Below are positions 6,826 to 16,103 of a DNA stretch of 64,000 bases, piece after piece. The notes under the pieces are model-generated. The model saw only the letters and a list, made by a program, of their open reading frames with translations, had not been told where the DNA came from and made no database searches. Position 1 is the stretch's first letter, and every line of letters begins with the position of its first letter. Source of the DNA: Gaiellasilicea sp963705515 (lineage in GTDB: Bacteria; Actinomycetota; Thermoleophilia; Gaiellales; Gaiellaceae). The DNA lies in NCBI GenBank assembly GCA_963705515.1, contig CAVPJV010000008.1, positions 372,001-436,000 on the forward strand, written 5' to 3'. A program made the position numbers and the translations under genes.

Positions 6826-7940
6826 CGCGCGAGCAACCACTGGGCTTCCAGCCGCCTTCGATCGGCGAGGAGGAGATCGAGGCGGTCGCCGAGACCCTCC
6901 GCTCCGGCTGGCTGACGACCGGCCCCAAGGCGGCGCTGCTCGAGGAGCGGATGGCCGAGTACCTGGAGGCGAAGCACGTCCTCGCGGTCGCGTCGGGCAC
7001 GGCGGCCATGCACCTGGCGCTCGTCGCGCTCGGGATCGAGGCGGGCGACGAGGTGATCACGTCGCCGATCACGTGGCCCGCGACCGCCAACGTGATCGTC
7101 CACTCCGGCGCCACGCCCGTCTTCGTCGACGTGCGGGAGGGCGACCTCAACATCGACCCGGCGCTGATCGGCGACGCGGTGACCGAGCGGACGAAGGCGA
7201 TCATGCCCGTCCACCTGGCCGGCCAGCCCGCGGACATGGATCCGATCTGGGAGCTCGGGATCCCTGTGATCGAGGACGCCGCCCACGCGGCCGAGAGCGC
7301 CTACCGCGGCCGCAAGCTGGGCGGGCTGTCCGAGGCGACGTGCTTCAGCCTCTACGCGACGAAGAACATCGCCGCCGGCGAGGGCGGGCTCGTCTCCACC
7401 AACTCCGACGAGGTCGCCGACGCGATCCGCAACCTGCGCCTGATGCGGCGCGGCGACGGCTCGCTCTACGACATCACCGTCCCCGGCTACAAGGCCAATC
7501 TCTCGGACGTGCTCGCGGCGATCGCTCTCGTCCAGCTCGACAAGCTGCCGGAGCACACCGCCGCGCGGAAGCGCCAGTTCGCGCTCTACGACGAGGGGAT
7601 CGCCGGTCTGGACGGGATCGACCCGCTCGAGCGCGACCCCCGCGACACCCATGCGCTCCACCTCTACGTCGTCCGCGTCGACGCCGAGCGCTTCGGCCTC
7701 ACCCGCGACGAGCTGCAGCGCGCGCTCACGGCCGAGCGGATCTCGACCTCGATCCATTTCCTCCCGGTGCACCGGCTCACCTGGTACCGCGAGCGCTTCC
7801 CCGGTCAGCCGTCCCTGCCAGTCGCGGAGCGCGCCGGCGACGAGATCCTCTCGCTGCCGCTCTCGCCCGCACACTCCGACGGCGACATCGCGGACGTGAT
7901 CGAAGCCCTCGGGCGAATCCGCGACCGCGCCGCAGGATGA
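6822..7940 (+). CDS. DegT/DnrJ/EryC1/StrS PLP-dependent sugar aminotransferase
   Basis: 372 residues. The PLP lysine is in FSLYATKNIAAGEGG near residue 180. SGTAAMHLALVALGI, EVITSPITWPATANVI and PVIEDAAHAAES are standard positions of the DegT/ArnB/WecE family. These enzymes transfer an amino group, usually from glutamate, to a keto sugar nucleotide. With the 4,6-dehydratase two genes upstream the likely product is a 4-amino-4,6-dideoxy sugar nucleotide, though C3 amination cannot be excluded. ATG overlaps the upstream stop (ATGA) and the same arrangement joins it to the next gene, so translation is probably coupled. Confidence 0.9.
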   Translation: MTREQPLGFQPPSIGEEEIEAVAETLRSGWLTTGPKAALLEERMAEYLEAKHVLAVASGTAAMHLALVALGIEAGDEVITSPITWPATANVIVHSGATPVFVDVREGDLNIDPALIGDAVTERTKAIMPVHLAGQPADMDPIWELGIPVIEDAAHAAESAYRGRKLGGLSEATCFSLYATKNIAAGEGGLVSTNSDEVADAIRNLRLMRRGDGSLYDITVPGYKANLSDVLAAIALVQLDKLPEHTAARKRQFALYDEGIAGLDGIDPLERDPRDTHALHLYVVRVDAERFGLTRDELQRALTAERISTSIHFLPVHRLTWYRERFPGQPSLPVAERAGDEILSLPLSPAHSDGDIADVIEALGRIRDRAAG

Positions 7941-8902
7941 GCCGTCGGCTCCGCGTCCCCGCGACGCTGCTCCTCACCGCCCTCGCGGTCGCCTATCTGG
8001 TCTGGAAGATCGACATCCGTGAGACGGCCGAGGTGGTCGCGGACGCGAGCCCGTGGTGGTTCCTGCTCGCGGTCGCGATCATGACGCTGACGGTGATCCC
8101 GATGGCCGAGCGCTGGCGGCGGCTGCTGGCCTCGCAGGGGATGCGCGAGCACCTGCCGTGGCTGACGCGCGCCTACTTCGTCTCGTACACGGCGGGGCAG
8201 ATCCTGCCGACCTCGATCGGCGGCGATGCCGTGCGGATCCTCGAGACCTCGCGCCGCCACCCGGCTCGGCTCGGCGCGATCTCCGCGATCGTGCTGCTCG
8301 AGCGCGCGCTCGGCGGCGCGGCGACGGTCCTGCTCGGCGCGTTCGGGTTCCTGCTCGCGCTCGGCCGCTACGACGTCGGCGCCTACCTCTGGATCGAAGG
8401 CGCGTTCGTGATCGGGACGATCTTCCTCGCCTTCCTCTTCTTCTCTCGTTCGGCCCGGCCGCTGCTCCGCGCGACGGCGCCGTTGCTGCGCGCGCTTCGG
8501 CTCGAGCGCCCCGTTCGCGCCGTCTACGACGGCGTCCACGCCTTCCGCGACCGGCCGGGGCTCCTGATCTCGCTCTTCTTCTTCACGGTCGCGATCCAGG
8601 CCGTGCGCGTGCTCGCGATCTGGGCGTCCGCCCGGGCGGTGGGGATCGAGCTTTCGCCGCGGATCTACTACGTGATGGGGCCGCTCTTCTTCCTCGTCCT
8701 GCTCGTCCCGTTCACGCTCAACGGCTTCGCCGTGCGGGAGGCGTTCTTCGTCAGCTTTCTCGGCAACGTCGGCGTCGACGCGGACCAGGCCTTCGCCGCC
8801 GGCTTCCTCTTCTTCCTCGTCACCGTCGCGATGGCGCTGCCCGGCGGGCTGATCCTCCTCTGGGAGGGGCTGCGCAGGGGGCCGCGCGCGCGCCATGCCT
8901 GA
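7937..8902 (+). CDS. Flippase-like-domain membrane protein (YbhN/AglD, LPG-synthase TM family)
   Basis: 321 residues, mostly membrane helices. It shows the family's conserved AGQILPTSIGGDAVRI and ERALGG segments near residues 85-120 and the late GFAVREAFFVSFLG motif. This is the integral membrane part seen in MprF and in UPF0104/AglD proteins, some of which affect lipid-linked sugar translocation. Inside a glycan operon, a role in moving or transferring a lipid-linked sugar is plausible but not shown. The ATG overlaps the upstream stop by 4 nt, and the 3' end overlaps the next gene by 8 nt. Confidence 0.83.
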   Translation: MSRRLRVPATLLLTALAVAYLVWKIDIRETAEVVADASPWWFLLAVAIMTLTVIPMAERWRRLLASQGMREHLPWLTRAYFVSYTAGQILPTSIGGDAVRILETSRRHPARLGAISAIVLLERALGGAATVLLGAFGFLLALGRYDVGAYLWIEGAFVIGTIFLAFLFFSRSARPLLRATAPLLRALRLERPVRAVYDGVHAFRDRPGLLISLFFFTVAIQAVRVLAIWASARAVGIELSPRIYYVMGPLFFLVLLVPFTLNGFAVREAFFVSFLGNVGVDADQAFAAGFLFFLVTVAMALPGGLILLWEGLRRGPRARHA

Positions 8903-9779
8903 CGCGAGCGTCGTCGTCGTCACCCACAACGCGCTCCCGTGGATCGAGCGCTGTCTCGAGAGCGTGCGCGGCGAGGAGGTCGTCGTCGTCGACAACGGCT
9001 CGAGCGACGGCAGCGTTGATGTCGTCCGCGAGCAGCTGCCCGAGGCGCGCGTGATCGAGCAGGAAAACGTCGGCCTCGCAGCCGGCTGGAATCGCGGCAT
9101 CGAGGCGGCCTCGGGCCGATACTTCCTGATCCTGAACTCGGACGCGTGGCTGACGGAGGGCTCGCTGCGCCGGCTCGTCGCCTTCGCCGACCAGCGCCCG
9201 GACGCCGCGATCGTCGGGCCGCGGCTGCTCAACCCGGACGGCTCGCTGCAGCGGTCGGTGCGCGGGTTTCCGACGCTCTGGCGGCTGGCGACGGAGTACT
9301 TCTTCCTGCGCAAGCTCGCGCCTCGCTCGCAGGCGCTGAACGCGTTCTACGCGGGCGGCTTCGACCATCAGGAGGTGCGTGAGGCGGAGTTCCTGATGGG
9401 CGCCTGCATGCTCGTCCGGCGTGAGGCGGTCGAGCAGGTCGGGCCGCTCGACGAGGCGTTCTTCCTCTTCAGCGAGGAGACGGACTGGGCCTACCGCTTC
9501 CGGGAGGCGGGCTGGAAAGTGGTCTTCTTCCCGGGCGCCGAGTGCGTGCACGTCGGCGGCGCGTCGCACGGCGGCCTGATGTTCCGCGAGAACGTCCGCG
9601 GCCACCTTCGCTTCCTCTCGAAGCACCACGGCGATGCCTACGCCGAGCGCGCGCGGAAGCTGCTCCGCGCCGCCACCGGCCTGCGCGGGCTGCTCTTCCG
9701 CGGCGATCGCGGCCGCATGTACCGCGAGACCGCCGACTGGCTCGGGACCGCGAGCATCCCGGAGCTGCTCGACCGATGA
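8895..9779 (+). CDS. GT2 glycosyltransferase (rhamnosyltransferase-like)
   Basis: 294 residues with a single GT-A domain: VVVVTHNALPWIERCLESV at the N-terminus, VVVVDNGSSDGS near residue 30, the acidic ILNSDAWLTEGS near residue 80, and FLFSEETDWAYRFREAGW near residue 195, typical of WbbL-like dTDP-rhamnosyltransferases. It lacks membrane helices, so it acts on lipid-linked acceptors from the cytosol. The donor sugar cannot be read. It is translationally linked to both neighbours (8-nt and 4-nt overlaps). Confidence 0.88.
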   Translation: MPDASVVVVTHNALPWIERCLESVRGEEVVVVDNGSSDGSVDVVREQLPEARVIEQENVGLAAGWNRGIEAASGRYFLILNSDAWLTEGSLRRLVAFADQRPDAAIVGPRLLNPDGSLQRSVRGFPTLWRLATEYFFLRKLAPRSQALNAFYAGGFDHQEVREAEFLMGACMLVRREAVEQVGPLDEAFFLFSEETDWAYRFREAGWKVVFFPGAECVHVGGASHGGLMFRENVRGHLRFLSKHHGDAYAERARKLLRAATGLRGLLFRGDRGRMYRETADWLGTASIPELLDR

Positions 9780-11696
9780 CGCTCGTCCAGCTCGTGTTCG
9801 CGAACGTCGTGCTGCTGCTGCCGGGCGCGCTGGTGGCGCGGGCGCTCGGTGTCCGCAGTGTCTCTGCGACGCTTGCATGGTCGCTCGCGCTCATCTTCGG
9901 CGCACTGGCCGTGACGTTCGCCGTCGGCTCGTCCCTGTCGCTGACACTCATCCTCCTGCTCGCGGCCGGTGTCGTCGCGGCCACGTTCGCGCGCAACGCC
10001 CCGCGTGCGGAGCGGATCCCGGGCCGTCGCTGGGTCTTTCTCGCCGGCGCGCTGCTCGGGCTCCTGCTCTGGCACGTCGCCGGGAACATCGGCGGCGACG
10101 GGCTCTTCCATCTCGCCCGGGTGCAGAAGCTGGACGCGTTCGGCTCGCTCTCGCTCGACGCGGTCAACGAGTTCGCCGACGGCGGGCTCCACCCCGGCTA
10201 CGCGTTCCCGCTCTGGCACGGGTTCCTCGCGCTCGTCGCCCGCGTCGGCTTCCTCGATCCGGCCGAGGTCGTCCTGCACGAGGCGACCGTGCTGGCGCCC
10301 GTCGCGCTCCTCGTCATCTACGAGGCCGGCTGGGCGATCTTCCGGCGCGTCAGCCCGGCCGTCGCCGTCGTCCTCGGCGCCGTCGCCGTGACGGCGCTGG
10401 CACCGGACCACGGCGGCGCCTACACCGCGCTCGGGCTCCCGGCGACGGCCTCGCGCCAGATCCTCCTTCCGGCTGCCCTCGCCCTCGCGCTCGCCTACGT
10501 CGAGAGGCCGGGCCGTGGCGGGCTCGCGTCCGTCGCCGCCGCAGGGCTCGTGCTCGCGGTCGTCCACCCGACCTACGCGATCTTCCTCTGGCTGCCGTTC
10601 GCGGGCTTCCTCCTCGTCCGCTCGCTGGTCGAGCGCCGCGAGGCGCGGCGGATCGCGACCGCACTCGCCGCGCTCGTCGTCCCGGCGGCGGCGTACCTCG
10701 TCTGGCTGCTCCCGGTCGTCCGCGACACCCGCTCGCACGACCCCGGCGGCGAGGAGCTGCAGCGTGCGTTCAGGCAGTACGCGGGACAGCTCGACATCTT
10801 CTCGGACACGAGCTACCGGCTGGCCCCCGAGGTGTTCGGCCGCGCCGGTGCCGTCGCGGTGGCCGCGCTTCTCTTCGTCCCGCTCGCCGGCCTCGCGCTC
10901 CGGAGCCGCTGGGCGGCGTACGTGCTCGGCGGCTTCCTCGCGGTCGCCGCGGTGATGCTCGTGCCGCAGCTCTTCGTCGCCTTCTCCGACCTGACCTCGA
11001 TCTCGCAGTCGCGCCGCGCCGCGGGCTTCTGGCCGCTGGCGTTCTCGTTCGCGGGCGGATTCGTCGTGCTGGGGGCGCTGCTGCGAGGGCTCGTCCTCCC
11101 GGCGGCGCTGGTCGGTGGGATCGCGCTGCAGCTCGCGTACCCGGGCGAATTCACGTACCGGCTCGAGGAGGGCGGCCCGGCCTTCGTGACCTGGTTCGCC
11201 GTCGGCGGCGGGGTCGCCGCGCTCGTGGTCGGGCTTGTGTTTCTGAAACACAAAGTCCCGCTCGAGCGGCCGGAGCTCGCCGCGCTGGGCGGCGGCGCTG
11301 TTCGTGCTCCCGGTCGCCGTGCACGCCGCCGCGAACTGGAGCCCGTCGGACGCACGCGCGGCGAGCCCGCTCACGCCTGGCCTCGTCCAGGCGCTGCGCG
11401 AGCACGTTGCGCGCGGCGACGTCGTCTACTCCGACCCGCAGACGAGCTACGAGATCGCGGCCCGCGTGCCCGTCTACATCGCGGTCGCGCCGCCCGGTCA
11501 CGTCGCCGACACGGAGAAGAACCGCCCCTACGAGCGCCGCGACGAGGCGCTGCGCTTCTTCGAGACGGGCGACGTCGAGATCCCGCGGCGTGCCGGCGCC
11601 GACTGGCTCGTGGTCGACCGCAAGCGGTTCGACGTCGCGCCGCAGCTCGACAGCGTCTACCGCGACGGCCGCTTCACGCTCTACGTCGTGCCGTAG
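9776..11696 (+). CDS. Polytopic membrane protein, probably glycan-related; reading frame broken once
   Basis: Begins at the ATG overlapping the upstream stop. The first about 500 residues contain a dozen or more hydrophobic helices with loop motifs such as GGDGLFHLARVQKLD and LHPGYAFPLWHGF, as in GT-C-like or large hypothetical membrane proteins of glycan clusters. Near 11287-11289 (a GGG) the coding frame moves +1; downstream it continues as LFVLPVAVHAAANW and a soluble tail ending FTLYVVP at 11696. Removing one base restores one protein of about 640 residues. A 19-bp palindrome (11235-11253) lies just before the break and is read as VFLKHK. Function unknown; a sequencing overcall is the simplest cause of the break. 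Confidence 0.7.
11235..11253. repeat. 19-bp perfect palindrome, copy 3
   Basis: Same sequence as copy 1 (centre T), about 4.7 kb downstream in a different gene and in a different reading frame, giving VFLKHK rather than CVSETQ. The flanks GGGCT before and AGTC after resemble copy 2. Confidence 0.85.
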
Positions 11697-11699
11697 CAT
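11694..11699 (+). promoter_or_regulatory. Candidate -10 (TAGCAT) of a leaderless transcript
   Basis: TAGCAT ends 7 nt before the GTG at 11707. Its first three bases are the TAG stop codon of the upstream gene. No Shine-Dalgarno sequence precedes the GTG. Confidence 0.4.
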
Positions 11700-11706
11700 C
11701 GGGCGC

Positions 11707-12951
11707 GTGAAACTGCTGCTCGTCTCGCTCTACTGGCCGCCCGCCGGCGGCGGCGGAGTCCAGCGACCACTCAAGTTCGCGCAGTACCTGCCCGCGCTCG
11801 GGATCGAGACGCACGTGCTGGCGCCGGACGACTCGAAGTGGATCCACCAGGACGCCGACCTCCGCCAGCCGACGCAGGCCTGGGTGCACCGCGCCCGCTA
11901 CATCGGCCCGAAGGGGCGGAAGCCCGCCGAGGAGCTGCACGGCAAGGAGGGGCTCGAGCGCGCGCTCGTGCAGGCGAGGCTCGCCTCGCGGCGCCTGCTC
12001 GTCCCGGACGAGAACGTGAGCTGGAACCTGACCGCGATCCCCGCCGCGATCCGGATCGCGCGCAGGGAGGGGATCGACGTCGTCGTCACCACCTCGCCGC
12101 CGAACTCGATCCACCTCGTCGGCGCCGCGGTGAAGAAGGCGACCGGCGCGAAGTGGGTCGCCGACCTGCGCGACTCGCTCGTGGCACATCCACACCGGCG
12201 CGCGGAGAGCATGGCCGTGCGGGCGAAGGAGAAGGTCGACGTGGGCGTCGCGCGGCTCGTCGCGCACTCGGCCGACGCGATCACCTGCGTCTCGGACGCG
12301 ATCGCCGACGAGGCGCGCGGCTTCTCGCCGAAGGGGAAGGTCGTGACGATCTCGAACGGCTGCGACTTCGACGACTTCGCCGGCCTCGACTACACGCCCG
12401 GGAAGCGCTTCCGGATCACGCACACCGGCAGCTTCTTCGGCAAGCGCGACCCGCGGCCGTTCCTGACCGCGCTCGACGAGTCCGGCCTCGACGTGCAGGC
12501 GCGCTTCCTCGGCGACTTCCGCTCGACCGACCGCGAGTGGGCGGCGGAACGCGGGCTCGGCGACAGGCTCGAGCTGATCCCGTACGCGCCGCGTCAGGCC
12601 TCGCTCGAGCTGCAGCGCGACTCGGAGGCGCTCCTGCTCCTGATCCCGGACGCGGGCGGGCGCGGCAAGGGCGTCCTCTCGGGGAAGGTCTTCGAGTACC
12701 TCGCCGCCGAGCGGCCGATCCTCGCCGTCGTGCCGCCGGACGGCGCCGCCGCCGACCTGATCCGCGAGACGGGCGCCGGCGTCGTCGCGCCGCCGGACGA
12801 CGTCGAGGCGATCAAGGCCGCGCTGGCGGAGCTGCACGCGCGCTTCGCGAACGGCGGCCTCGGCGCGACCGAGATCCCGGAGGAGACGCGCTACCGCCTC
12901 TCGCGCCGCGCCCGCGCCGAGGAGCTCGCGGAGCTGGTCCGCTCGCTGTGA
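11707..12951 (+). CDS. GT4-type glycosyltransferase (GT-B fold)
   Basis: 414 residues. The N-terminal domain starts LLLVSLYWPPAGGGGVQRP, a glycine-rich loop typical of GT4 enzymes, with WVADLRDSLV near residue 155. The C-terminal donor-binding domain has FRITHTGSFFGKRDP and GVLSGKVFEYLAAERPILAVV, the EX7E-like region. It transfers sugars from nucleotide donors in the cytoplasm. Start GTG at 11707 follows a -10-like TAGCAT, so an internal promoter is likely; the 3' end overlaps the next GTG by 4 nt. Confidence 0.87.
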   Translation: MKLLLVSLYWPPAGGGGVQRPLKFAQYLPALGIETHVLAPDDSKWIHQDADLRQPTQAWVHRARYIGPKGRKPAEELHGKEGLERALVQARLASRRLLVPDENVSWNLTAIPAAIRIARREGIDVVVTTSPPNSIHLVGAAVKKATGAKWVADLRDSLVAHPHRRAESMAVRAKEKVDVGVARLVAHSADAITCVSDAIADEARGFSPKGKVVTISNGCDFDDFAGLDYTPGKRFRITHTGSFFGKRDPRPFLTALDESGLDVQARFLGDFRSTDREWAAERGLGDRLELIPYAPRQASLELQRDSEALLLLIPDAGGRGKGVLSGKVFEYLAAERPILAVVPPDGAAADLIRETGAGVVAPPDDVEAIKAALAELHARFANGGLGATEIPEETRYRLSRRARAEELAELVRSL

Positions 12952-14261
12952 ACAGGTCGAGACCGGGCCTCGTCGTCGAGTTCCTCTTCCTCGCCACCGT
13001 CTTCACGGTCTCGTTCGCGAAGCTGCAGTGGGAGGTCGCGGGAACGCTCAGCCTCTCGGACGTCCTGACGGGGATCTTCCTCGTCGCCTGGGTCGGCACC
13101 CGCGTCGGCACGGGCGACCGCAGGCTCGCCTGGGGCGCCGCCGTCGCCGGGCTCTTCTTCGTCGGGTTCCTCGCCGTCTACCTGATCGGGTTCTTCAACC
13201 TCGAGACCGAGCAGGCGCTGGCGCAGTGGGCGAAGGGCATGTTCAAGTTCCTGCTCCACTTCGGCTTCCTCGTCGTCGGGCTCGCGTACCTGGCGCGGCG
13301 CAGCGAGCGCTTCTACTGGACGACGTTCGCCGTCTTCATGGCCGGCTTCGTCGCCAACGCCGTCTACGGGATCGTCCAGCTCGGCACGGCCGAGGTGCTC
13401 GGGATCAATCTCGACCAGTCGCTGCTCTCGCCGATCACCGGCGGCGCCAGCCAGATCAACATCTACGGCGCGATCGAGGGCGCCAGCGTCTTCCGGCCGA
13501 ACGCGCTCACCGGCGACCCGAACCACCTCGGGATCGAGCTCGTGATCCCGCTGCTCGTGCTGACGCCGCTCTACCTGCGGCTCGAGCGCGGACACCGGCT
13601 GAAGCTGCCGCTCGCGCTCGTGCTCGCGTTCCTGCTCCTCGTCGAGCTGGCGACGCTGTCGCGCTCGGGCCTGCTCGGGCTCGGCGCCGGCCTGCTCGTG
13701 CTCGCGATCCCGTATCGGCACCGGCTGGCGACGCCGGAGTTCCTGCTGCCGCTGGGCGGCGTCGCCGTCGTGCTCGGGATCGTGCTCGCCGCCCGCTGGC
13801 AGTTCTTCGAGCAGGTGCTGCGCTCGCGCGTGGACACGTCCGCGAACGGCACCTCGACGCACTTCGACGTCTACGGCTTCATCCCGGACGTGCTCTCGTC
13901 GCACCCGCTCTTCGGGCTGGGGCTGAACAACTTCTCCGTCTACTACGAGTTCGTCACCGGGCGGACGAACTTCGGCCCGCACTCGTTCTACGTCGCGACG
14001 CTCGTCGAGACCGGGCTGCTCGGGACGGCGCTCTTCGCCGCGTTCCTCGTCTACCTCTTCAAGCGGCTCGGGCGGCTGCGGGCGATCGGGCGTGCGCTCG
14101 GCTCGCCGCGGATCCGGCCGCTCGCGTGGGGGATGACGGCGGCGCTCGTGGGGACGATCGCCGCGAACGCCTTCTACCTGACGATGTCCTTCTACTACTT
14201 CTTCGCGTTCGCGCTGCTCGCGCTCGCGGCGCCGATCGTGTTCGCTCGCCGCCTCCAGTGA
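12948..14261 (+). CDS. O-antigen ligase/polymerase-type membrane protein (WaaL/Wzy-like)
   Basis: 437 residues with about 11 membrane helices. A large periplasmic loop near residues 290-345 carries DVYGFIPDVLSSHPLFGLGL and GPHSFYVATLVETGLLG, the hallmark of the Wzy_C/WaaL superfamily. Such proteins polymerise repeat units or ligate finished glycan onto an acceptor outside the membrane. With an ABC exporter just downstream, a ligase role is the more likely, but ligase and polymerase cannot be told apart by eye. GTG start overlaps the preceding stop (GTGA), as does the next gene's start. Confidence 0.85.
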   Translation: MNRSRPGLVVEFLFLATVFTVSFAKLQWEVAGTLSLSDVLTGIFLVAWVGTRVGTGDRRLAWGAAVAGLFFVGFLAVYLIGFFNLETEQALAQWAKGMFKFLLHFGFLVVGLAYLARRSERFYWTTFAVFMAGFVANAVYGIVQLGTAEVLGINLDQSLLSPITGGASQINIYGAIEGASVFRPNALTGDPNHLGIELVIPLLVLTPLYLRLERGHRLKLPLALVLAFLLLVELATLSRSGLLGLGAGLLVLAIPYRHRLATPEFLLPLGGVAVVLGIVLAARWQFFEQVLRSRVDTSANGTSTHFDVYGFIPDVLSSHPLFGLGLNNFSVYYEFVTGRTNFGPHSFYVATLVETGLLGTALFAAFLVYLFKRLGRLRAIGRALGSPRIRPLAWGMTAALVGTIAANAFYLTMSFYYFFAFALLALAAPIVFARRLQ

Positions 14262-15250
14262 AGGTCGTCGTCCTGACGACCTCGTACCCGCGCGACGAGC
14301 GGGACGTGGCCGGCCTCTTCGTCCGTGACGCGGTCGAGGCGGTGCGGGCGCAGGGGGTCGAGGTCGAGGTCGTCTCGCCGGCGTCGTTCCGGCACTTCGG
14401 GATCGCGTACGGACACGGGATCGCCGGCAACCTGCGCCGGCGGCCGTGGCTGGCGCTGCTGCTGCCGGCGTTCCTCTTCAACTACGCCTGGGCGGCGCGA
14501 CGGGCGGCGCGGGACGCCGACCTCGTCCACGCGCACTGGCTGCCGTCCGCGCTGGCGGCGCTGAAGACCGGGAAGCCGTACGTCGTCCAGCTCTGGGGCA
14601 CGGACGTCGAGCTGGCGCGGAAGGCGCCATGGCTCTTCCGGCCGCTGCTGCGCCGCGCGCGGCTCGCGATCGTCGCCTCCGAGTATCTGGCCGACTCGGC
14701 GCGGGAGCTGGGCGCCCGCGAGGTTCGCATCGTCCCGACCGGCGTCGAGATCCCGGAGGCCGTCGGCGAGCCGGACGAGCCGCCACATGTGCTCTTCGTC
14801 GGCCGCCTCTCGCCGGAGAAGGGCATCCACGAGTTCCTGGCGGCGACCGAGGGGCTGCCGCGCGTGATCGTCGGCGCCGGCCCGGTCGACGTGCCGGAGG
14901 CGGTCGGCTTCGTCCCGCGCTCCGAGCTCGGCCCCTACTACGAGCGGGCGGCGGTCGTGTGCGTCCCGTCGCGCCGCGAGGGCTACGGCGTCGTGGCGCG
15001 GGAGGCGATGGCCTACGGCCGGCCGGTGGTGGCGACGGCGGTCGGCGGCCTCGTCGACGTCATCGGCGTCCTCGTGCCGCCCGGCGACGTCGGGCGGCTG
15101 CGCGAGGTGGTCGAGCAGCTGCTCGCAGACGCCGACTGGCGCGCGCACCTCGGCGCGCAGGCACGAGAGACGGCGCGCGAGCAGCTCGCTCCGGAGGTCG
15201 CAGCACGTGCGCTCCGCGACGCCTACGCAGCGGCCGGGAACGGAGGATGA
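14258..15250 (+). CDS. GT4 glycosyltransferase
   Basis: 330 residues. N-terminal VVVLTTSYPRDERDVAGLFV is the typical opening of bacterial GT4 enzymes. VHAHWLPSALAAL and PYVVQLWGTDVELARK follow, then the donor domain with HVLFVGRLSPEKGIHEFL and the catalytic-site region PSRREGYGVVAREAMAYG. It is somewhat shorter than the usual 370-400 residues but carries all motifs. Coupled to the upstream polymerase gene by a GTGA overlap. Confidence 0.9.
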   Translation: MKVVVLTTSYPRDERDVAGLFVRDAVEAVRAQGVEVEVVSPASFRHFGIAYGHGIAGNLRRRPWLALLLPAFLFNYAWAARRAARDADLVHAHWLPSALAALKTGKPYVVQLWGTDVELARKAPWLFRPLLRRARLAIVASEYLADSARELGAREVRIVPTGVEIPEAVGEPDEPPHVLFVGRLSPEKGIHEFLAATEGLPRVIVGAGPVDVPEAVGFVPRSELGPYYERAAVVCVPSRREGYGVVAREAMAYGRPVVATAVGGLVDVIGVLVPPGDVGRLREVVEQLLADADWRAHLGAQARETAREQLAPEVAARALRDAYAAAGNGG

Positions 15251-15256
15251 CGCCGC

Positions 15257-15262
15257 TATTGT
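15257..15262 (+). promoter_or_regulatory. Candidate -10 (TATTGT) of a leaderless transcript for the exporter genes
   Basis: TATTGT ends 7 nt before the GTG at 15270, which lacks an SD. It lies in the 19-nt gap after the upstream GT stop and would let the Wzm/Wzt pair be transcribed on its own. Confidence 0.4.
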
Positions 15263-15269
15263 CCACCCG

Positions 15270-16103
15270 GTGAGCGCAGTCACCTCACCCCCGTCGGTCG
15301 TCATCGAGCGACGCCGCAGCTATTCACTCCGGCTCGACGAGCTCTGGGCCTACCGCGAGCTCTTCTACTTCCTGATGTGGCGGGACGTGAAGGTTCGCTA
15401 CAAGCAGACGGCGCTCGGCGCGGCGTGGGCGGTGCTGCAGCCGTTGCTGCTGATGGTCGTCTTCACGATCTTCCTCGGACAGCTCGCGGGTGTCGGCCCG
15501 CCGGGGATTCCCTATCCGATCTTCGCCTTCTCGGCGCTGGTGCCGTGGATGTTCTTCTCGAACGGGCTCGCTGCCTCGGCCAACAGCCTCGTCGGCAGCG
15601 CGAACCTCGTCTCCAAGATCTACTTCCCGCGGATCCTGGCGCCCGTCGCCGCCGCCTGCTCCTTCCTGCTCGATTTCGCGATCAGCTTCCTCGTGCTGCT
15701 GATCCTGATGGTCGGCTATCGCATCGCCCCGGCACCCACGGCAGTCCTGCTCCCGGTCTTCGCTGCGTACGTGGTCGCGGTTGCGATCGGGGCGGGAATG
15801 CTGCTGTCCGCGCTGAACGTCCGCTACCGCGACGTCCGCTACGCGCTGCCGTTCCTGATCCAGCTCTGGCTCTTCGCGACGCCGGTTGCCTACCAGTTCG
15901 ACGTCGTCGGCTCGCAGTACCGGTTGATCTTCGCGCTCAACCCAATGGTGGCCGGCATCGAGGGCTTCCGTTCGGCCCTGCTCGGAACAGGCGGGCTGCC
16001 GGCCGAGGTCTGGGTGATCTCCACCCTGTCCGCCGTCGTCCTCATCGTCGCCGGCTTCCTCTACTTCCGCCGCGTCGAACGGACCTTCGCGGACGTGATC
16101 TGA
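15270..16103 (+). CDS. wzm: ABC-2 type polysaccharide export permease (Wzm/TagG/RfbA-like)
   Basis: 277 residues with six membrane helices. The amphipathic N-terminus YRELFYFLMWRDVKVRYKQT and ALGAAWAVLQPLLLMVVFTI are highly characteristic of ABC2 permeases of O-antigen and teichoic acid exporters; NLVSKIYFPRILAP and ALNVRYRDVRYALPF follow. With the ATPase encoded next (1-nt overlap of stop and ATG) it should export lipid-linked polysaccharide across the membrane. GTG 15270 is chosen over an upstream in-frame ATG (15207) because the latter lies inside the GT gene. Confidence 0.92.
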   Translation: MSAVTSPPSVVIERRRSYSLRLDELWAYRELFYFLMWRDVKVRYKQTALGAAWAVLQPLLLMVVFTIFLGQLAGVGPPGIPYPIFAFSALVPWMFFSNGLAASANSLVGSANLVSKIYFPRILAPVAAACSFLLDFAISFLVLLILMVGYRIAPAPTAVLLPVFAAYVVAVAIGAGMLLSALNVRYRDVRYALPFLIQLWLFATPVAYQFDVVGSQYRLIFALNPMVAGIEGFRSALLGTGGLPAEVWVISTLSAVVLIVAGFLYFRRVERTFADVI

